From the NCBI GenBank assembly GCA_900542505.1, contig UQNV01000021.1:1-36437 (forward strand): a stretch of DNA of 36,437 nucleotides, written 5' to 3'. A program made the position numbers and the translations under genes. This document shows positions 25,051 through 33,100 of this stretch, one piece after another (the first letter of the stretch is position 1; every line of letters begins with the position of its first letter). Source of the stretch: an uncultured Alistipes sp. GTDB taxonomy: Bacteria > Bacteroidota > Bacteroidia > Bacteroidales > Rikenellaceae. Below the pieces are notes generated by a model. It did not search any database, had not been told where the DNA came from, and worked only from the letters and a program-made list of their open reading frames with translations.

Positions 25051-26250
25051 CTACTCGACGTAGAGCACCAGTCCCTTGAGGTACTCGCCCTCGGGATGGT
25101 AGATGTTGATGGGGTGGTCGGCCGGCTGGGTCAGCTGGTGCAGAATCCGCACCTTGCGCCCCGCAATGGCCGCCGCCGAGAAGACCGTCGTACGGAAGAG
25201 CTCCTTCGAAACGGCCTGCGAGCAGGAGAAGGTGAAGAGTATGCCGCCGCTCTTGATTTGCGACAGCGCGCGGGCGTTGAGCCGCTTGTATCCCTGCATG
25301 GCGTTGCCCAGCACCTTGTGGTGCTTGGCGAAGGCCGGCGGGTCGAGGATTATCAGGTCGTAGCGGTCGCCGATGTTGCGCAGGTACTCCACGGCGTCGG
25401 CTGCCAGTGCCGTATGGTTGGCCTCGGCGCCGAAGTTGAGCCGTACGTTCTCCTCGGCCAGCGCCACGGCGCGCTCCGACGAATCGACCGACACGACCTC
25501 CTTGGCACCGCCCGAAAGGGCATAGACCGAAAAGCCGCCCGTATAGCAGAAGGTGTTGAGCACGGTGCGGCCCGCGGCATAGCGTTTCACCAGCTCGCGG
25601 TTCTCGCGCTGGTCGAGGAAGAAGCCGGTCTTCTGCCCCTTCTCCCAGTTGACCAGGAACTTCTCGCCATGCTCCAGTACGGTCTGCGTCTCGTGGTCCG
25701 AACTGCCCCACAGGTAGCCGTCGACGGCATCCAGACGGGCGTTGTAGGGGACCGTCTGCGAACTCTTGTCGTAGATGGCCGTGAGCCGCCCGCCGAATAC
25801 TTCGCGCAGCGCCGCGGCTATGTCGAGCCGCGCGCGGTACATCCCCACCGAGTGGCACTGGACGACGGCCGTCGTGCCGTAGATGTCCACCACGAGCCCC
25901 GGCAGCGAGTCTCCCTCGCCGTGGACCAGACGGTAGCAGGTCGTGTCGGGGCTGTCGGTGAGTCCCAGCGTGCGGCGCACGTCGAGCGCCGAGGCGATGC
26001 GTCCGCGCCACCATGCGGCGTCGATGGCGCAGCGCTCGAACGAAAGGACGCGTACGGCGATGGAGCCGATTTGATAGTGGCCCAGAGCGACGAAATCGCC
26101 GCCGTGGGTATAGACCTCGACCACGGCGCCTTCCGAAATCTCGGCCTCTTCTTCGGCCTTGATGTAGTCGATGGCGCCCGAAAAAATCCAGGGGTGACGG
26201 CGGAGGAGCGACTCCTCCTTGCCGCGACGCAGATATACTTGAGGTGTCAT
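25051..26250 (-). CDS. RlmI-like rRNA cytosine-5 methyltransferase
   Basis: SAM-dependent methyltransferase of 399 residues related to E. coli RlmI, which methylates C1962 of 23S rRNA. It has an N-terminal PUA-type RNA-binding domain (about 1-80, LRRHPWIFSGAI), the FFLDQRENR segment, the SAM-binding motif TVLNTFCYTGGFSVYA, LIILDPPAFAK, and the SCSQ motif with the likely catalytic Cys. The exact rRNA target is inferred from homology. It starts 7 bases after the upstream exonuclease gene. Confidence 0.92.
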   Translation of the reverse strand: MTPQVYLRRGKEESLLRRHPWIFSGAIDYIKAEEEAEISEGAVVEVYTHGGDFVALGHYQIGSIAVRVLSFERCAIDAAWWRGRIASALDVRRTLGLTDSPDTTCYRLVHGEGDSLPGLVVDIYGTTAVVQCHSVGMYRARLDIAAALREVFGGRLTAIYDKSSQTVPYNARLDAVDGYLWGSSDHETQTVLEHGEKFLVNWEKGQKTGFFLDQRENRELVKRYAAGRTVLNTFCYTGGFSVYALSGGAKEVVSVDSSERAVALAEENVRLNFGAEANHTALAADAVEYLRNIGDRYDLIILDPPAFAKHHKVLGNAMQGYKRLNARALSQIKSGGILFTFSCSQAVSKELFRTTVFSAAAIAGRKVRILHQLTQPADHPINIYHPEGEYLKGLVLYVE

Positions 26251-26257
26251 GCGGGGG

Positions 26258-26863
26258 TTATTTTTTGCGGATTTGGGGCGTTTGTTGCAGTTTGTCGTAG
26301 ATTTCGGTGCAGACCCAGGCGTCGGTCGCCGCGTAGAGCAGCTGCTTGTCGGTCAGCTGGGCGGCCTCCCAGTTGCTCAGCCGCTGCGCCTTCGAGACCC
26401 GTTTGCCCAGCACGATGGCCGAGAGCTTGCGGAGGCTCTTCTCCTCGATTCCCCAGTCGGGGGCGATGGCCTGCAGGTCAACGAAGCCGCCGTCGCGGAA
26501 GTGACGCAGCTGGCGCAGCGAGCGGAGGTCGCCCGCCACGTCGGCCCCCACCTTGCGGACCTTCGCATTGCCCAGCAGCTCGAGCAGCGGGGCGGCCAGC
26601 GGAATCCGGTTGAGGCGGAAGAGGTAGCAGCGCTCGGGGGTGGAGAGCTGGAGCAGCGAGACGCGGAAGGTCACTCCCTGGCGGAACGAGGGGCGCGTCT
26701 CGGTGTCGAATCCGATGACGGGATGGGATGCCAGATATGCGCAGGCTTCGGAAATCTCCTCCTCCCGCTCGATGACGCGGATTTCGCCCTGATATTCGAT
26801 GGCAGGCAGCGCCGCGGTCTCTTCGTTGCCGATTTTGGGTTGGAATGTATTCGTCTTCTTCAT
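26258..26863 (-). CDS. 3'-5' exonuclease, RNase D-like (DEDDy)
   Basis: Predicted single-domain 3'-5' exonuclease of 201 residues. The four acidic ligands are Asp53 and Glu55 in GFDTETRP, Asp112 in VAGDLRSL, and Asp181 in the YAATD motif with Tyr177, which places it in the DEDDy group. It lacks the HRDC domain of full-length RNase D. DNA or RNA preference cannot be told. It is the first gene of a probable operon with the methyltransferase, protease and esterase genes. Confidence 0.92.
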   Translation of the reverse strand: MKKTNTFQPKIGNEETAALPAIEYQGEIRVIEREEEISEACAYLASHPVIGFDTETRPSFRQGVTFRVSLLQLSTPERCYLFRLNRIPLAAPLLELLGNAKVRKVGADVAGDLRSLRQLRHFRDGGFVDLQAIAPDWGIEEKSLRKLSAIVLGKRVSKAQRLSNWEAAQLTDKQLLYAATDAWVCTEIYDKLQQTPQIRKK

Positions 26864-26880
26864 CGAACTATAAATTCATA

Positions 26881-26888
26881 CAAAGTTA
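26881..26888 (-). promoter_or_regulatory. -7 element of the exonuclease operon
   Basis: The minus strand reads TAACTTTG, an exact TAnnTTTG match, 17 bases before the exonuclease start. It likely drives the four-gene minus-strand operon. Confidence 0.65.
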
Positions 26889-27104
26889 CGGAAATTAATC
26901 GGAATATCGGCAACTGCGGCCCGGAAATCGGTGCCGCCTTCCGTGCGGGCCTCGCCGCTGGCCTTGCTGCAGGGCGTTAACCCCTTTTTATTTCGGCCGT
27001 TAAATAGCGTAAAAAGATTTATATCAATTTGTTGGCTGTTAAATACAATTAATTATTGCATATTTGTTATGCAAACAAAATCCAACCACCTAAAACTTTT
27101 CTGT

Positions 27105-28949
27105 ATGAATAAAATTCGCTATCTTACAAGCGTATTTTTGCTTGCCATGTTGGCTGCATGTGTGCATGACCCGGGGCAAATCACGGAAGTACCTTCGGAG
27201 GTTTCTCCGATTACGGTAGAAGAGGCTCGGGCGTATTTTGAGCGAAATGGGGCTATGGCTTTGACTCGCTCGGGGAGCGACAATCCATTCCCGTTCATTC
27301 CGGGGACATCTGTTCCCGATTGGTCGGAGGCAGCTCCGTCAGCATCGGACCGGTTGTCGAGTGTGGATGTCCCTCTGCAGGCCGAATACTCATACCGGGT
27401 GTATCGCAAGGACCGCAACGGGGAGTTCTATTCGGTCCCAGCTTCGGTCAAACTGATTGTCGTCCGCTCCGCTGCAACGGGTCGTGAAGCGTCCTATTTG
27501 CGGGTTTGTATTCCCGATGCGGAATATGCCGCAATATATGACGGCGATATCGGAGCGATGACGCTGAACTGCGAGGACCGCATCGATTACAGCGGTTTGG
27601 AGTATTACGCTACGCTGGACGGACGTCCGGTTGCCGTGAGCCGCTACGATGCGGGTCGCTATACGGCCGGTGTTTTCCTCTATGACCGTAGCCTGACACT
27701 CTATGAACGGGCACGTCGCTACGCCTCGTTATTCCACAACATGTGGATTGAACGGTCGGCTGCAGGCTTAACCCGGGGTGGCGATGAGTGGAATTACGGG
27801 GCACCGGGTTCCATATTCGTTGGGTCTGATGGCGGGCTTTATCGTTATGTGGATATCGATGGAGATGGAAAGAGTGATGCCATTACGATGGTTTGGGACT
27901 GGTCCGAACTCTTTGGCGGTGGCGGTGGAAGCAGCAGTGGTGGAGGAAGCTCCAGTGGAGGCGATTCCGGCGGAGGTGACGGTTCATCGGGCGGCAGTCC
28001 CGGTTCCGGGGCTGGTCCGGGTGTTGGCAATCCGGGAGGTCTGAGCGGTCCGGGTTCGGGCCTTGGCGGCGGAAGCGGTGATTCCGACGGTGATGGTACG
28101 GGTGACGAAGAGGGTAATGGCGACGGAGACAGCGAGGGCGACTCTTCGGATGTGGGTAATACCCGTGTGAAGTTTCCTGTATCTATGCTTGACCCGATTC
28201 CGTGGGAGGATGAGTTCTCCGACGATGATTTTCCCGAGGAGAATGGAGATGGCTCTTCCGATGTTCAGGAACGCGATTGCGAGGAGGTGTCTCCCGAGGC
28301 GGGGAACAACTCCGTGAAGACCAACCGGCTCTACGCGGATATGTCCGACGAATCGCAGTTTTCGCAGTTCCAGGATAGTGTGAGCACCAAACCGGGAATT
28401 GAATTTGGTGTGACCGGTTATTTGGATGAAAATGGGGATGTGAAGTTAAATGAGCCCTATACGGATAACAACCCCGGGAGTGTTCGAATAAGATTGAAGA
28501 GAAAGTTCTCGAATCTTTCGGTGATACACAACCATCCCTCTGGAAGCGCATGTTCGGTGGGAGATGTGTATGCATTGACCTATCTTTATGCGCAATATGA
28601 AAATTTCCGGTCCATCTATGTTTGTACGGGGAACGGCTCAATTTATGTGATTCACATATATAATGAAGCTTTGGCGACCCAATTTGCAGATTTTATAAAT
28701 TCTTCAGCATACGATGGACGATTTCAAAATCTTTATGATTGGGGTATGAATGTTTTGCGTTTGAAATACGATTCGCATACTTCGCATTTGTACGCGCTGG
28801 CATATGCGTTGAAGGCCATGAACACCGGAATTGCTATTTTATCGAAAGGGAAGGAGGATTCGACCTTCCACCAGCATGAAGTGGAGGAGCAGAGAATCAA
28901 TGAATTGTCGGGCATGCCGGAAGAACTTGGAATGATTAAATGTAAATAA
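27105..28949 (+). CDS. Lipoprotein with Gly/Ser/Asp linker and C-terminal JAMM/RadC-like domain
   Basis: Unnamed 614-residue protein. The signal ends in a lipobox (LAMLAAC), predicting a lipid-anchored envelope protein. Residues about 20-265 form a domain I do not recognise; it closes with an EF-hand-like calcium loop, DxDGDGxxD at residues 250-258. Residues about 271-348 are a Gly/Ser then Asp/Gly-rich linker. The C-terminal domain contains IHNHPSG with His475 and His477, Ser484 and Asp487, the zinc-binding pattern of JAMM/RadC metalloproteins, with a candidate upstream Glu in GIEFGVTGYL. The His-to-Ser spacing is one residue shorter than in RadC. Two small exported proteins follow 7 bases downstream. 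An in-frame ATG at 27069 is less likely because it displaces the signal peptide. Base composition is visibly AT-richer than the flanks. Confidence 0.8.
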   Translation: MNKIRYLTSVFLLAMLAACVHDPGQITEVPSEVSPITVEEARAYFERNGAMALTRSGSDNPFPFIPGTSVPDWSEAAPSASDRLSSVDVPLQAEYSYRVYRKDRNGEFYSVPASVKLIVVRSAATGREASYLRVCIPDAEYAAIYDGDIGAMTLNCEDRIDYSGLEYYATLDGRPVAVSRYDAGRYTAGVFLYDRSLTLYERARRYASLFHNMWIERSAAGLTRGGDEWNYGAPGSIFVGSDGGLYRYVDIDGDGKSDAITMVWDWSELFGGGGGSSSGGGSSSGGDSGGGDGSSGGSPGSGAGPGVGNPGGLSGPGSGLGGGSGDSDGDGTGDEEGNGDGDSEGDSSDVGNTRVKFPVSMLDPIPWEDEFSDDDFPEENGDGSSDVQERDCEEVSPEAGNNSVKTNRLYADMSDESQFSQFQDSVSTKPGIEFGVTGYLDENGDVKLNEPYTDNNPGSVRIRLKRKFSNLSVIHNHPSGSACSVGDVYALTYLYAQYENFRSIYVCTGNGSIYVIHIYNEALATQFADFINSSAYDGRFQNLYDWGMNVLRLKYDSHTSHLYALAYALKAMNTGIAILSKGKEDSTFHQHEVEEQRINELSGMPEELGMIKCK

Positions 28950-28956
28950 AGGAATT

Positions 28957-29487
28957 ATGAAAAAGAGTGTTTTATTCTTTTTAGCGGTATTGGTGTGTAC
29001 AACGGCCATTGCCCGCAAGCCTGGTTATGCGGACTACAAGCCGCTGTCGGCCTTTGGCGGGGATACGGTTGCCTATCTGGACCATAACTGGGGTTATCAG
29101 ACTATGGCGGTCAATTTTGACGAACCGTTGCAGGAGTTTTTCGACCGGTTTGAATTGCCCATCCGGTCGGTGGAGTTTATGTGCGTCAATGGGTATGTTT
29201 TGGCTTCTGTCCGGTTTTATATTATCCCGTGTGATTTGGTAGCCAAAATGGAAAAAGAGCGGGCTGGCCTTCTCGATAAGTATTCGTTGTTCAGCATGTT
29301 TGTCTTTCCGTGGGAGGTGGAAAACAGCGAGGATTTGCCGGACTATGAGACGATTCATCGCTCGATTCCCGAATTGAAAGAGCGGGGCTCGGTCCTTCTG
29401 CCGTGGAAAGAGGAGTACAGGGAGGTGCTCGGCCGTTATCTGGTGCAGAATGTCCAGTTCAACTGGGATGAAAGTGATGAAAATTGA
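28957..29487 (+). CDS. Small exported protein, paralogue 1
   Basis: Unrecognised 176-residue protein with a signal peptide ending AIA before RKPGYADYK. It begins 7 bases after the JAMM lipoprotein gene, so both are probably co-transcribed. The mature protein is rich in aromatic and acidic residues and has two Cys (CVNGYVL and IIPCD) that could form a disulfide. Its last 50 residues are nearly identical to paralogue 2. A duplicated terminator follows. The position suggests a partner or protective protein for the lipoprotein, but no known immunity family was recognised. Confidence 0.8.
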   Translation: MKKSVLFFLAVLVCTTAIARKPGYADYKPLSAFGGDTVAYLDHNWGYQTMAVNFDEPLQEFFDRFELPIRSVEFMCVNGYVLASVRFYIIPCDLVAKMEKERAGLLDKYSLFSMFVFPWEVENSEDLPDYETIHRSIPELKERGSVLLPWKEEYREVLGRYLVQNVQFNWDESDEN

Positions 29488-29516
29488 GGAATGAGATTCC
29501 CTGCTTCGAACGATTC

Positions 29517-29547
29517 CGGGCGGTGCCTCAGGGTGCCGCCCGTTTTT
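29517..29547 (+). terminator. Terminator after paralogue 1
   Basis: CGGGCGG (29517-29523) pairs with CCGCCCG (29536-29542), then GTTTTTG. The same hairpin follows paralogue 2, so it was duplicated with the gene. Confidence 0.85.
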
Positions 29548-29598
29548 GTGTTCCGGGAAATTATGCGTATCTTGTAGAGGAGTCGAATCTATGGAGCT

Positions 29599-30129
29599 AT
29601 GAAACGGAGCATTATATTTTTATTGGCGGTATTGCTGTGCGTGACGGCCATTGCGCGCAAGCCGGGTTATGCGGATTACAAGCCGCTGTCGGCCTTTGGC
29701 GGGGATACGGTTGCCTATCTGGATTACAACTGGAGCGCTCATGCCATGGGAACAAATGTCGATGCCCCTTTGCAAGAGTTTTTTGACCGGTTCGAATTGC
29801 CCATCCGGTCGGTGGAGTTTACGTGCGTCAATGGATATGTCCTGGCTTCTGTGCGGTTTTATATTATTCCGTGTGACTCGGTGACCGAATTGGAAAAACG
29901 ACGAGGCGTTCTTCTCAATAAATGTTCGTTGTTCAGTATGTATGTCTATCCGTGGGAGGTGGAAAACAGCGAGGATTTGCCGGACTACGAGACGATTCAT
30001 CGGTCGATTCCCGAGTTGAAAGAGAGGGGCACGGTCCTTCTGCCGTGGAAAGAGGAGTACAGGGAGGTGCTCGGCCGTTATCTGGTGCAGAACGTCCAGT
30101 TCAACTGGGATGAGAGCTGGGAGAAGTAA
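29599..30129 (+). CDS. Small exported protein, paralogue 2
   Basis: Same length (176 residues) and architecture as the preceding gene. By hand count about 30 positions differ, roughly 83% identity. Nine of those lie within residues 43-56 and six in the signal peptide, while 57-74 and the C-terminal third are almost unchanged. It adds a third Cys (NKCSLF). A T-rich TTTTTG near 29545 and TATCTTG near 29569 might give it its own weak promoter. The two starts are 642 bases apart. Confidence 0.8.
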   Translation: MKRSIIFLLAVLLCVTAIARKPGYADYKPLSAFGGDTVAYLDYNWSAHAMGTNVDAPLQEFFDRFELPIRSVEFTCVNGYVLASVRFYIIPCDSVTELEKRRGVLLNKCSLFSMYVYPWEVENSEDLPDYETIHRSIPELKERGTVLLPWKEEYREVLGRYLVQNVQFNWDESWEK

Positions 30130-30149
30130 CTTCCGATTCCGAATAATTC

Positions 30150-30180
30150 CGGGCGGTGCCTCAGGGTGCCGCCCGTTTTT
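30150..30180 (+). terminator. Terminator after paralogue 2
   Basis: CGGGCGG (30150-30156) pairs with CCGCCCG (30169-30175) and is followed by TTTTT. It is the second copy of the hairpin at 29517 and separates the gene pair from convergent recQ. Confidence 0.85.
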
Positions 30181-30240
30181 GTGTTTGGAGTGTGGGTTGC
30201 GCGCCTGTTGCGGAGGGGCGGAAGGGAAGCGGCGGAGCGG

Positions 30241-32289
30241 TCAGCTCTGCTGCCCCGAGATGCGGAGGCGTCCGTCGGTCCCAGTATGAAGCACCCCTTC
30301 GGTCTGAAGCGTGCGCAGAACTTCGATGACGGGGCCTTCGTCCGCAAGCGGCTCTTCGGGCTGCTCGCCGCGCAGGTCGTCGAGCAGCTCCTGCAGTGAG
30401 CGGGGTGAGGGGACAAGCAGTTTCAACAGTCTTTGCCGCAGCAAGCTGTCCGATGTCGTTTCGTGTGCGGCATCCGCAGGCGCGCCGTTGTCCGGAATAT
30501 CGGAATGCTTTGCCGTATCGTTGCCCGGAGTGCTCTCTGCGGCCGGTGTGGTTGCGGTCTGCTGCCGCCTGGTTTCACGCCGGCGGGCGAGGCAGATGTC
30601 GCAGATGCCGCAGGGTTGGGCGTCGTCGGCGCCGAAGTAGCGTTCGAGCACCACGCTGCGACACTCCGTCTCGTTGGCCGCATAGGCGAGCATGTGGTCG
30701 AATCGCTCGCGCATGAGCTCCTGACGGTGCTTGTAGGTCTCGGGGGCGATGTAGAGGTCGGCGCGCGGCAGGCGCTCCTCCTCCATGTAGAGCATCGGTG
30801 AGCGGTTCGACGGGATGTAGCGGATGACGCGCAGCTGCCAGAGCGTCTTGAGCAGCTCCTTGACCCGCTCGACCTTGTAGCCGCTCCAGGTGGCCAGCTC
30901 GCACTCGTCGATGGGACGGAACTCGGTGAAGACGCCGTTGTAGAGCCGCAGGATGGTGCGGATGAAGTGGTCCAAATCGTCGCGGCGGATGCGCAGCCGG
31001 TAGAGGTCGTCGCGGCTGATGCAGAACATCAGCCGGGCGGGGTTCTCCATGGCGTCGGTGAGGGTCAGGTAGCCGTTCTGCTGGAGCAGTTTCAGCGCAC
31101 TCTGCACCGTGCCGGGGTAGAGGTGTTCGCGGGCGCAGAAGTCGTGGATGTTGAAGAGAAACGAGGCGCCGGCCCCCTCGCCGATGCCGATTTGCAGGTA
31201 GGAGCAGACCTTTTCGTAGATTTCCTTGATGCGCTCGAGCGGCGGGAACTCCTGCTCGAAGCGGCGTACGATGCGGCTCTCGTCGTCCGGGGCGATGAGC
31301 AGCAGCGCATAGCTGCGGCGGCCGTCGCGTCCGGCACGGCCCGCCTCCTGATAGTAGCTTTCGAGCGAGTCGCAGGGCGAGTAGTGGCAGACGAAGCGCA
31401 CGTCGGCCTTGTCGATGCCCATGCCGAAGGCGTTGGTGGCCACCATCACCCGTGTGCGGCCCGACATCCACTCCTCCTGGCGGAGCGTCCGCTCGGCATG
31501 GCCCAGTCCGCCGTGGTAGGCCGAGGCCGTGATGCCTTCGTCGCGTAGCAGCCCGGCCAGCTGTTCGGTCCCTTCGCGTGTGCGGACGTAGACGATGCCG
31601 CTGCCCTCGACGCCCCGCAGCAGCCTGAGCAGCTGGCCGTTCTTGTCGTCGGTGCGGCGGACGCTGTAGGAGAGCCCCGGGCGCGCGAAGCTGCTGCGCA
31701 GGATGTGGGGCTCGGCGAATCCCAGATGGCGCATGATGTCCTCGGCAACCATGGGGGTGGCCGAGGCGGTGAGCGCCAGCACCGGGACGTCGGGAAGCTG
31801 GCGGCGCAGTTCGGCGATGCGCAGGTAGGAGGGGCGGAAGTCGTAGCCCCACTGCGAGATGCAGTGTGCCTCGTCGACGGCCAGCAGCGAGACCTTCATC
31901 CGCTCGACGCGCAGCCGGAAGGCCTCGGTCGAGAGCCGTTCGGGGGCGACGTAGAGGAACTTCACGTCGCCGTAGGCGCAGTTGTCCAGCGCGATGTCGA
32001 TTTGACGGGGCGAGAGGCCCGAGTGGATGGCTACGGCCGGTATGCGCAGCGCGCGCAACCGGTCGACCTGGTCCTTCATCAGGGCGATGAGCGGCGTGAC
32101 GACGATGCAAAGCCCCTCGCGGGCCATCGTCGGCACCTGGTAGGTGAGCGACTTGCCGCCGCCGGTGGGCATGAGCGCCAGCGTATCGCGCCCCGCCAGC
32201 ACCGAGCGGATAATCTGCTCCTGTGCGGGTCGGAAGGCGTCGTAGCCCCAGTAACGTTTCAGGACGGCGTGGATGTCGCAGTGTTCCAT
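30241..32289 (-). CDS. recQ: ATP-dependent DNA helicase RecQ
   Basis: 3'-5' superfamily 2 helicase for recombination and repair. The 682-residue protein has Walker A with Lys47 (MPTGGGKS), the DEAH box at 139-142 followed by CISQWGYDFRPSY, the motif VI segment YYQEAGRAGRDG, and the RecQ zinc-binding cysteines near residue 560 (TECRS then PCGICDIC). After these, a low-complexity Thr/Ala/Pro linker leads to a winged-helix-like end (LQELLDDLRG, LQTEGVLHTG). A canonical HRDC domain is not obvious. The start at 32289 matches the family N-terminus. Confidence 0.95.
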   Translation of the reverse strand: MEHCDIHAVLKRYWGYDAFRPAQEQIIRSVLAGRDTLALMPTGGGKSLTYQVPTMAREGLCIVVTPLIALMKDQVDRLRALRIPAVAIHSGLSPRQIDIALDNCAYGDVKFLYVAPERLSTEAFRLRVERMKVSLLAVDEAHCISQWGYDFRPSYLRIAELRRQLPDVPVLALTASATPMVAEDIMRHLGFAEPHILRSSFARPGLSYSVRRTDDKNGQLLRLLRGVEGSGIVYVRTREGTEQLAGLLRDEGITASAYHGGLGHAERTLRQEEWMSGRTRVMVATNAFGMGIDKADVRFVCHYSPCDSLESYYQEAGRAGRDGRRSYALLLIAPDDESRIVRRFEQEFPPLERIKEIYEKVCSYLQIGIGEGAGASFLFNIHDFCAREHLYPGTVQSALKLLQQNGYLTLTDAMENPARLMFCISRDDLYRLRIRRDDLDHFIRTILRLYNGVFTEFRPIDECELATWSGYKVERVKELLKTLWQLRVIRYIPSNRSPMLYMEEERLPRADLYIAPETYKHRQELMRERFDHMLAYAANETECRSVVLERYFGADDAQPCGICDICLARRRETRRQQTATTPAAESTPGNDTAKHSDIPDNGAPADAAHETTSDSLLRQRLLKLLVPSPRSLQELLDDLRGEQPEEPLADEGPVIEVLRTLQTEGVLHTGTDGRLRISGQQS

Positions 32290-32295
32290 ACGTTG

Positions 32296-32303
32296 CAAAA
32301 TTA
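32296..32303 (-). promoter_or_regulatory. -7 element of recQ, very close to the start codon
   Basis: The minus strand reads TAATTTTG, an exact TAnnTTTG match, with only six bases between it and the recQ ATG. Transcription would start at or just before the start codon, suggesting a leaderless or almost leaderless mRNA. Confidence 0.5.
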
Positions 32304-32501
32304 GTGATTCCGCCGCGCAAAAGCAAGCGCCGGGTCCGTGTGCGGGTCGTCTGTTGTCGGGGCGTGTGTACGGATGGTGCGGGCCGCGCCGGTTTTCCGC
32401 GCCGGTTTTCCGCAACGCGGCTGCGCAGGGGTCTCCGCAGGTGTCGGGCCGGCGGGGGTGTCGTTTTGTCGCCGGGATTAGGCAAAATCGGAAATATTTT
32501 C

Positions 32502-32509
32502 TATCTTTG
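32502..32509 (+). promoter_or_regulatory. -7 element of the metal-locus promoter
   Basis: TATCTTTG matches TAnnTTTG exactly, 25 bases before the Cys/His-rich protein gene. Confidence 0.6.
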
Positions 32510-32534
32510 CTCCGCTTGCATCGCTACAGCATCC

Positions 32535-32963
32535 ATGAACCTGCGCCGTGTCATAGCCTTCGTATTGCTTGCCTGCTACCTCTTTGCGGTGGGAGGCGAG
32601 GCCGCAGCCGCCCTTTCGTGCGACTGCGTGCGGATGCATTCGCATCCCGGTCACGAGCATCCGCACTGCATCTGCTGCGTGCACCACGGCGCATCGGCCG
32701 AAAGAGGCTCCGCACGTCTGGCGGCGCCCTGCTGCGGCGACGAGCACAGCACCGAAATAGCGCTCTACACGGCCCTTTCGTCGATTCTCGACAAGGCGGC
32801 CCGGCGCGTTGTGCTGGCGCTGCCCCCGACGCTTGCGGCCGAACTGCCGGCCGCGGCCGAACAGCTGCTTCACCGCTGCGATGCGGCGGAGTGCGCCGGT
32901 GCACTGCCCGACGACGGGCTGCTGCGGGCCGTCGGCCTGCGTGCGCCTCCCGTCCTGGGTTGA
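32535..32963 (+). CDS. Cys/His-rich exported protein, probable metal binder
   Basis: Unrecognised 142-residue protein. A hydrophobic N-terminal signal (about 1-26) precedes a dense cluster of Cys and His: C29, C31, H35, H37, H40, H42, H44, C45, C47, C48, H50, H51, then C66, C67 and H71. The rest is Ala/Leu-rich and helical. Such a cluster suggests metal binding in the periplasm. Neighbours agree: a Fur-family regulator, a TonB receptor and an HMA-domain protein follow. The metal cannot be told from sequence. Confidence 0.7.
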   Translation: MNLRRVIAFVLLACYLFAVGGEAAAALSCDCVRMHSHPGHEHPHCICCVHHGASAERGSARLAAPCCGDEHSTEIALYTALSSILDKAARRVVLALPPTLAAELPAAAEQLLHRCDAAECAGALPDDGLLRAVGLRAPPVLG

Positions 32964-33100
32964 CGGCGCTCCCGGTCGGGGCCGGGTGCATCCCTGCGGC
33001 GTGCGCAGCCTCGTTGCGCCGCTCGCCCAATCCCCCGAATCTTCACCGATTTCACAAACCTTTGGAAACGGTCCGCTGCCTGGCATCGGACCATCGCGGA

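Noticed and set aside
26931..27104. Upstream extension of the JAMM lipoprotein
   Set aside because: The frame is open, but earlier starts would bury the signal peptide and lipobox, and the region is AT-rich intergenic sequence.
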